Below, piece after piece: positions 31,430 to 34,634 of a DNA stretch of 34,634 nt (position 1 is the first letter of the stretch; every line of letters starts with the position of its first letter). The DNA is taken from NCBI GenBank assembly GCA_947177165.1, contig CAMWTP010000056.1:1-34634 (forward strand), in the 5' to 3' direction. Source of the stretch: an uncultured Lachnospiraceae bacterium. GTDB taxonomy: Bacteria > Bacillota > Clostridia > Lachnospirales > Lachnospiraceae. A program made the position numbers and the translations under genes. The notes beneath the pieces were generated by a model. The model was not told the origin of the DNA and did no database searches. It worked only from the letters and a program-made list of their open reading frames with translations.

Positions 31430-34400
31430 TCAGTCCACCGATTTCAACGACTCCGCCATATTAATCATATCGAGTTTTACAGACATCATCCGGTTGACCA
31501 CCCAGGTAAACGCAAAGGTCAGCAAAACGCTCAAAAGGTAGCTTACCGCCTTGATATGGATATCGAAGGACATCAGGTCAATGTCAACCTTATGCATGAC
31601 ATACAGATGCAGCGCTTTTCCCAGGAGGAGTCCAACCGCGCAACCAATCCCCGTCAGCACTGTATTTTCGCGAAATACATACAAAGCCGTCTCATTTCTG
31701 TAAAATCCCAGCACCTTGATCGTCGCGATCTCGCGGATCCGTTCTGTGATATTGATGTTGTTCAGATTGTAAAGCACGATAAACGCGAGTGCCGCCGCGC
31801 AGGCAATGATGACAAACACGATATAATCCATGCTGCCCATCATGCTCGAAAAGCGCACCAGCATATCCGCATTGACAGAAACCGCTGTCACGTGATCCGC
31901 TTTCATCAGCGCCGCTCCCGCCGCATGCGCGTCCTCTCCTTCCGCCAGATTGACATAGAGATTTTTGTAGGATATCTCTCCCATCGCTCTTTCATAAGTC
32001 CCGGCGTTCAGATATACGTAATTGTAAATATAGTTCTCGCAGATACCGCTGACGACTGCCTGAATTTCTTTTCTATCCTCATCATACAACTGTATCGTGT
32101 CACCGAGCTCAATATCATACCGCTCTGACAGCTTCTCGCAGATGACTGCCTCGCCGCTCTGCGGGTATGCGATTGCCTCCCCTTGGGAAGTGTGCAGATC
32201 AATATACTCCCCTAACCGGTCCGGATCCTCCGCAACGATCAGATTCACCGACTTCACACTGTCCTCTGTCTCCATATCCATTGTCGTTTCCAGCACGGCG
32301 AGATAAGTTCCGCCGTATGTGTCAAGCAGCTCCCTCAGTTCATTCAGGGAAGCGTCCTCAGCGTCACGCACTTCGTCTTTTAAAGTAATGCCGAGCTGGT
32401 ATGTCTGGATTTCCCCAAACTGCTGATCCGCTATATCTGTGACAGAATCCCTTACTCCAAATCCGGTCACCAACAGAGCCGTACAGCCGCTGATACCGAT
32501 CACCATCATGAGAAACCGCCTCTTGTAACGGATAATATTTCTCACAGATACCTTTTGCAAAAACTTTAACCGGTTCCAGATAAAGGGCACCCATTCCAGA
32601 AAAACCCGCTTTCCGGCTCTTGGTGTCTTAGGACGCATCAGATCCGCCGCCACTTCCTTCAACTCCCGGCGGCAGGAAAACCATGTCGTCCCCATGGAAC
32701 ACAGCAGTGCACAGGCAAGACAGATCACTGCCGTCCCTCCATCAAAGGTAAAGACAATGCCGCCCATATCATACATCATCCCATACGCCTGCCAGATCAC
32801 AAACGGAAAGAGATGAATTCCCAGAAAATATCCCGCGATGCATCCAGTCAGCGCCGCGCTTCCCGAGTAGACAAGGTATTTCCCCATAATCGTCGCTTCG
32901 CCGTAGCCCAGCGCCTTCAGCACGCCGATCTGCGTGCGCTGTTCCTCCACCATGCGGTTCATGGTCGTCATGCACACCAGCGCCGCCACCAGAAAAAAGA
33001 ATACCGGAAAAACATTTGCCAACCCCTCCACAATGCTGGAATCGTTCTCAAAGCAGGCGTAACCGATATTGGTGTCCCGGTCAAGCACGTAAATATCCGG
33101 TTTTTCAATCGCAGCGATATCCTCTCTTGCGTCTGCAAGCTCCCGCTCTGCATCTGCTATCTCCTCCTCAAACTCCGCATAGGCGTCATTGTATTCTGCC
33201 CAGCCGTCTGCAAGCTCTGTCTCTGCGTCCAAAAGCTTCTGCCGGCTCTCCTCCAGCTCTGCCTCACCGTCCGCAAGCTGCCTCCTTCCGCTTTCCAGCT
33301 GCGCCTCACCGTCCGCAAGCTGTCCCTCCGCATCCGCAAGCTGTGCCATCGCCCCCTCAAGCTGCTGCATCATCGCCTGATACTGCAATAATGCTGCCTC
33401 ATCCAAATATTCCACCGGTGTGGCGTCCGCCTGCTCCATCGCTGCCGTCAGCTCTGCCCGCTGCTCCTCCAGCGATCTCCTCGCGTCAGCAAGTTCCCGG
33501 GCCCTGCTGTTTAGAACCTCCCGGTTGTCTGCAAGCTCCGCCTCACCGTCCGCGAGCTGCTCTCTCCCGTCCGCAAGTTCCGCTTCGGCGTCTGCAAGCT
33601 CCTTTCTCGCATCGGCAAGCTCCGCTTCGGCCTCCGCCCTCTCATCCGCAAGCTCCTTCTCAGCGTCTGCAAGCTCACTCTCCGCATCCGCTATGACCGC
33701 CTGATATCTGCGCTCACCCTGCGCATCACAGTAATCCTCCCACAGCGGTTTCCGCTCGTCCATGTAAGCGTCATATTCCTCCGAATAAATCGAATAATCC
33801 TGATCGAATCTCACGTAGATTTCCGTAAAGTACTCTGTTGCAAAACCCTCAGGCAGCAGATACATAAAACCGCTGATTCTTCCATTTCCAAGGGAAGTCG
33901 TTCCCCGCTCAAACTGGATATAAGCCGACGCCTGTGCGATGCCGACGACCGTGTACTGATGATGTGCAAAATTGTCGAGATCTTCCTCCTCATTATTTTC
34001 AGATAATACAATGCTGCTGCCTATAGCGCTCTCATCATATAAAACCGCGTCGACGACACATTCCGCATCGTTCTGCGGAAGCCTGCCTGCCACAACCTCC
34101 AGTCCGTTTATATCATTCATCAGGGAATGCGCCCTGATGACATCCTCATTCCCGTCCTCATCGACATAGAGAATATCTGCCGCCACTGCCCCCTCGACTG
34201 CGCGGACATCATCCTTCTGCGCCAGCGCCTCCACATCCTCCGCCTCAAACCCAAGCGTGGACAGCAGCCGGTAATCGTACAGCTGCTTTTCCTCCAGATA
34301 CGCATTGGCGGACTCCACCATGACCGGCCTGGTTATCTTAAGCCCCGCAAAAAAACCGACCCCCATCGCCACAATCGCAAAAATAGCAAGATAGCGCCCC

Positions 34401-34450
34401 AGACTCTGCCGAATCTCCCGCAATGTTGTTTTTCTCATCATAGACTTCAT
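31430..34450 (-). CDS. FtsX/MacB-type ABC permease with long coiled coil
   Basis: A 1006-residue permease with a membrane helix near the N terminus (about 18-36), an extracytoplasmic part, a coiled coil of about 200 residues (roughly 249-447), and two FtsX-type membrane blocks (around 470-590 and near the C terminus). The coil is made of repeating ELADxxA heptads. The start at 34450 has AAGGGG 7 bases upstream. Such permeases work with a separate ATPase; none is in the window, so it is probably encoded upstream beyond the right edge. Proposed roles of relatives include lipid or peptide extrusion; no function is claimed here. Confidence 0.88.
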   Translation of the reverse strand: MKSMMRKTTLREIRQSLGRYLAIFAIVAMGVGFFAGLKITRPVMVESANAYLEEKQLYDYRLLSTLGFEAEDVEALAQKDDVRAVEGAVAADILYVDEDGNEDVIRAHSLMNDINGLEVVAGRLPQNDAECVVDAVLYDESAIGSSIVLSENNEEEDLDNFAHHQYTVVGIAQASAYIQFERGTTSLGNGRISGFMYLLPEGFATEYFTEIYVRFDQDYSIYSEEYDAYMDERKPLWEDYCDAQGERRYQAVIADAESELADAEKELADERAEAEAELADARKELADAEAELADGREQLADGEAELADNREVLNSRARELADARRSLEEQRAELTAAMEQADATPVEYLDEAALLQYQAMMQQLEGAMAQLADAEGQLADGEAQLESGRRQLADGEAELEESRQKLLDAETELADGWAEYNDAYAEFEEEIADAERELADAREDIAAIEKPDIYVLDRDTNIGYACFENDSSIVEGLANVFPVFFFLVAALVCMTTMNRMVEEQRTQIGVLKALGYGEATIMGKYLVYSGSAALTGCIAGYFLGIHLFPFVIWQAYGMMYDMGGIVFTFDGGTAVICLACALLCSMGTTWFSCRRELKEVAADLMRPKTPRAGKRVFLEWVPFIWNRLKFLQKVSVRNIIRYKRRFLMMVIGISGCTALLVTGFGVRDSVTDIADQQFGEIQTYQLGITLKDEVRDAEDASLNELRELLDTYGGTYLAVLETTMDMETEDSVKSVNLIVAEDPDRLGEYIDLHTSQGEAIAYPQSGEAVICEKLSERYDIELGDTIQLYDEDRKEIQAVVSGICENYIYNYVYLNAGTYERAMGEISYKNLYVNLAEGEDAHAAGAALMKADHVTAVSVNADMLVRFSSMMGSMDYIVFVIIACAAALAFIVLYNLNNINITERIREIATIKVLGFYRNETALYVFRENTVLTGIGCAVGLLLGKALHLYVMHKVDIDLMSFDIHIKAVSYLLSVLLTFAFTWVVNRMMSVKLDMINMAESLKSVD

Positions 34451-34487
34451 AATACCACCCCTTATACAACACCCCATCACTTTGGCC

Positions 34488-34634
34488 GAAAATCCCAGAC
34501 AGCGGCTTAGCCGCCACGCACTCTCTCAGCCCCAGAAGAACGCCGCCCTCTGCGTTCTTCCAAAAAACTTAGAAAATCTCAGACAGCGGCTTAGCCGCCA
34601 CGCACTCTCTCAGCCCCAGAAGAACGCCGCCCTC
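34488..34634. repeat. 84-bp tandem duplication at the right edge
   Basis: Positions 34488-34571 and 34572-34634 are tandem copies with an 84-bp period; the second is cut by the window end and differs by one base (CCC versus CTC). Each copy contains the hairpin GCGGC-TTA-GCCGC, and the first also has AAGAACGC/GCGTTCTT arms. On the minus strand one frame is open from the edge to a stop at 34569-34571, which could be the end of an upstream gene. Confidence 0.8.

Overview
The window looks like part of a Lachnospiraceae-type (Clostridia, Bacillota) chromosome. The reasons are strong AGGAGG-like ribosome sites, several GTG/TTG starts, a lipoprotein solute-binding protein with LplB/YtcP-type permeases, a GHKL/LytTR two-component pair, the MEP-pathway gene ispE, and small families typical of that group (DUF1934, DUF3006-like, Cys-rich DUF6171-like). 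This is inferred from gene content only; no rRNA, tRNA, CRISPR array or transposase was seen.

Left part (1-6453, all genes on minus): an acyl carrier protein gene with three evenly spaced FabT-like palindromes upstream; two small unknown genes; an arabinan-utilisation pair (GH43 then GH51) behind a clear promoter; and a large exported or anchored protein of unknown function with three Ca-binding-like Asp loops.

Central sugar locus (6542-19004): a 1115-aa GH94-type phosphorylase and an MBL-fold hydrolase run rightward. An ABC importer (two permeases, lipoprotein), a LacI-family regulator, a DUF4886 SGNH-like protein and a GH3 beta-glucosidase run leftward. Two near-consensus promoters lie back to back at 14378-14621, each followed by the same LacI/cre-type operator, and a third near-match precedes lacI. 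The set resembles the Listeria innocua beta-1,2-glucooligosaccharide (sophorooligosaccharide) system: import, phosphorolysis by a GH94 enzyme, and trimming by a GH3 enzyme inside the cell. The MBL and DUF4886 genes are the unusual additions.

Middle-right (19101-25647): a short, apparently degenerate stand-alone GGDEF protein; a RelB/ParE-type toxin-antitoxin pair; a heterodimeric ABC exporter; and, upstream of it, a GHKL kinase and LytTR regulator. An 11-bp tandem repeat and an intrinsic terminator lie between the kinase and the exporter, suggesting that the regulator controls the exporter.

Right part (25706-34634): a GNAT acetyltransferase, an RpiB/LacA-type isomerase tightly coupled to a 58-aa DUF3006-like gene, a small alarmone synthetase, DUF1934 and a small membrane protein, GntR and ispE, a LigT-like protein, and a large FtsX-type permease with a long coiled coil. 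The right edge holds an 84-bp tandem duplication.
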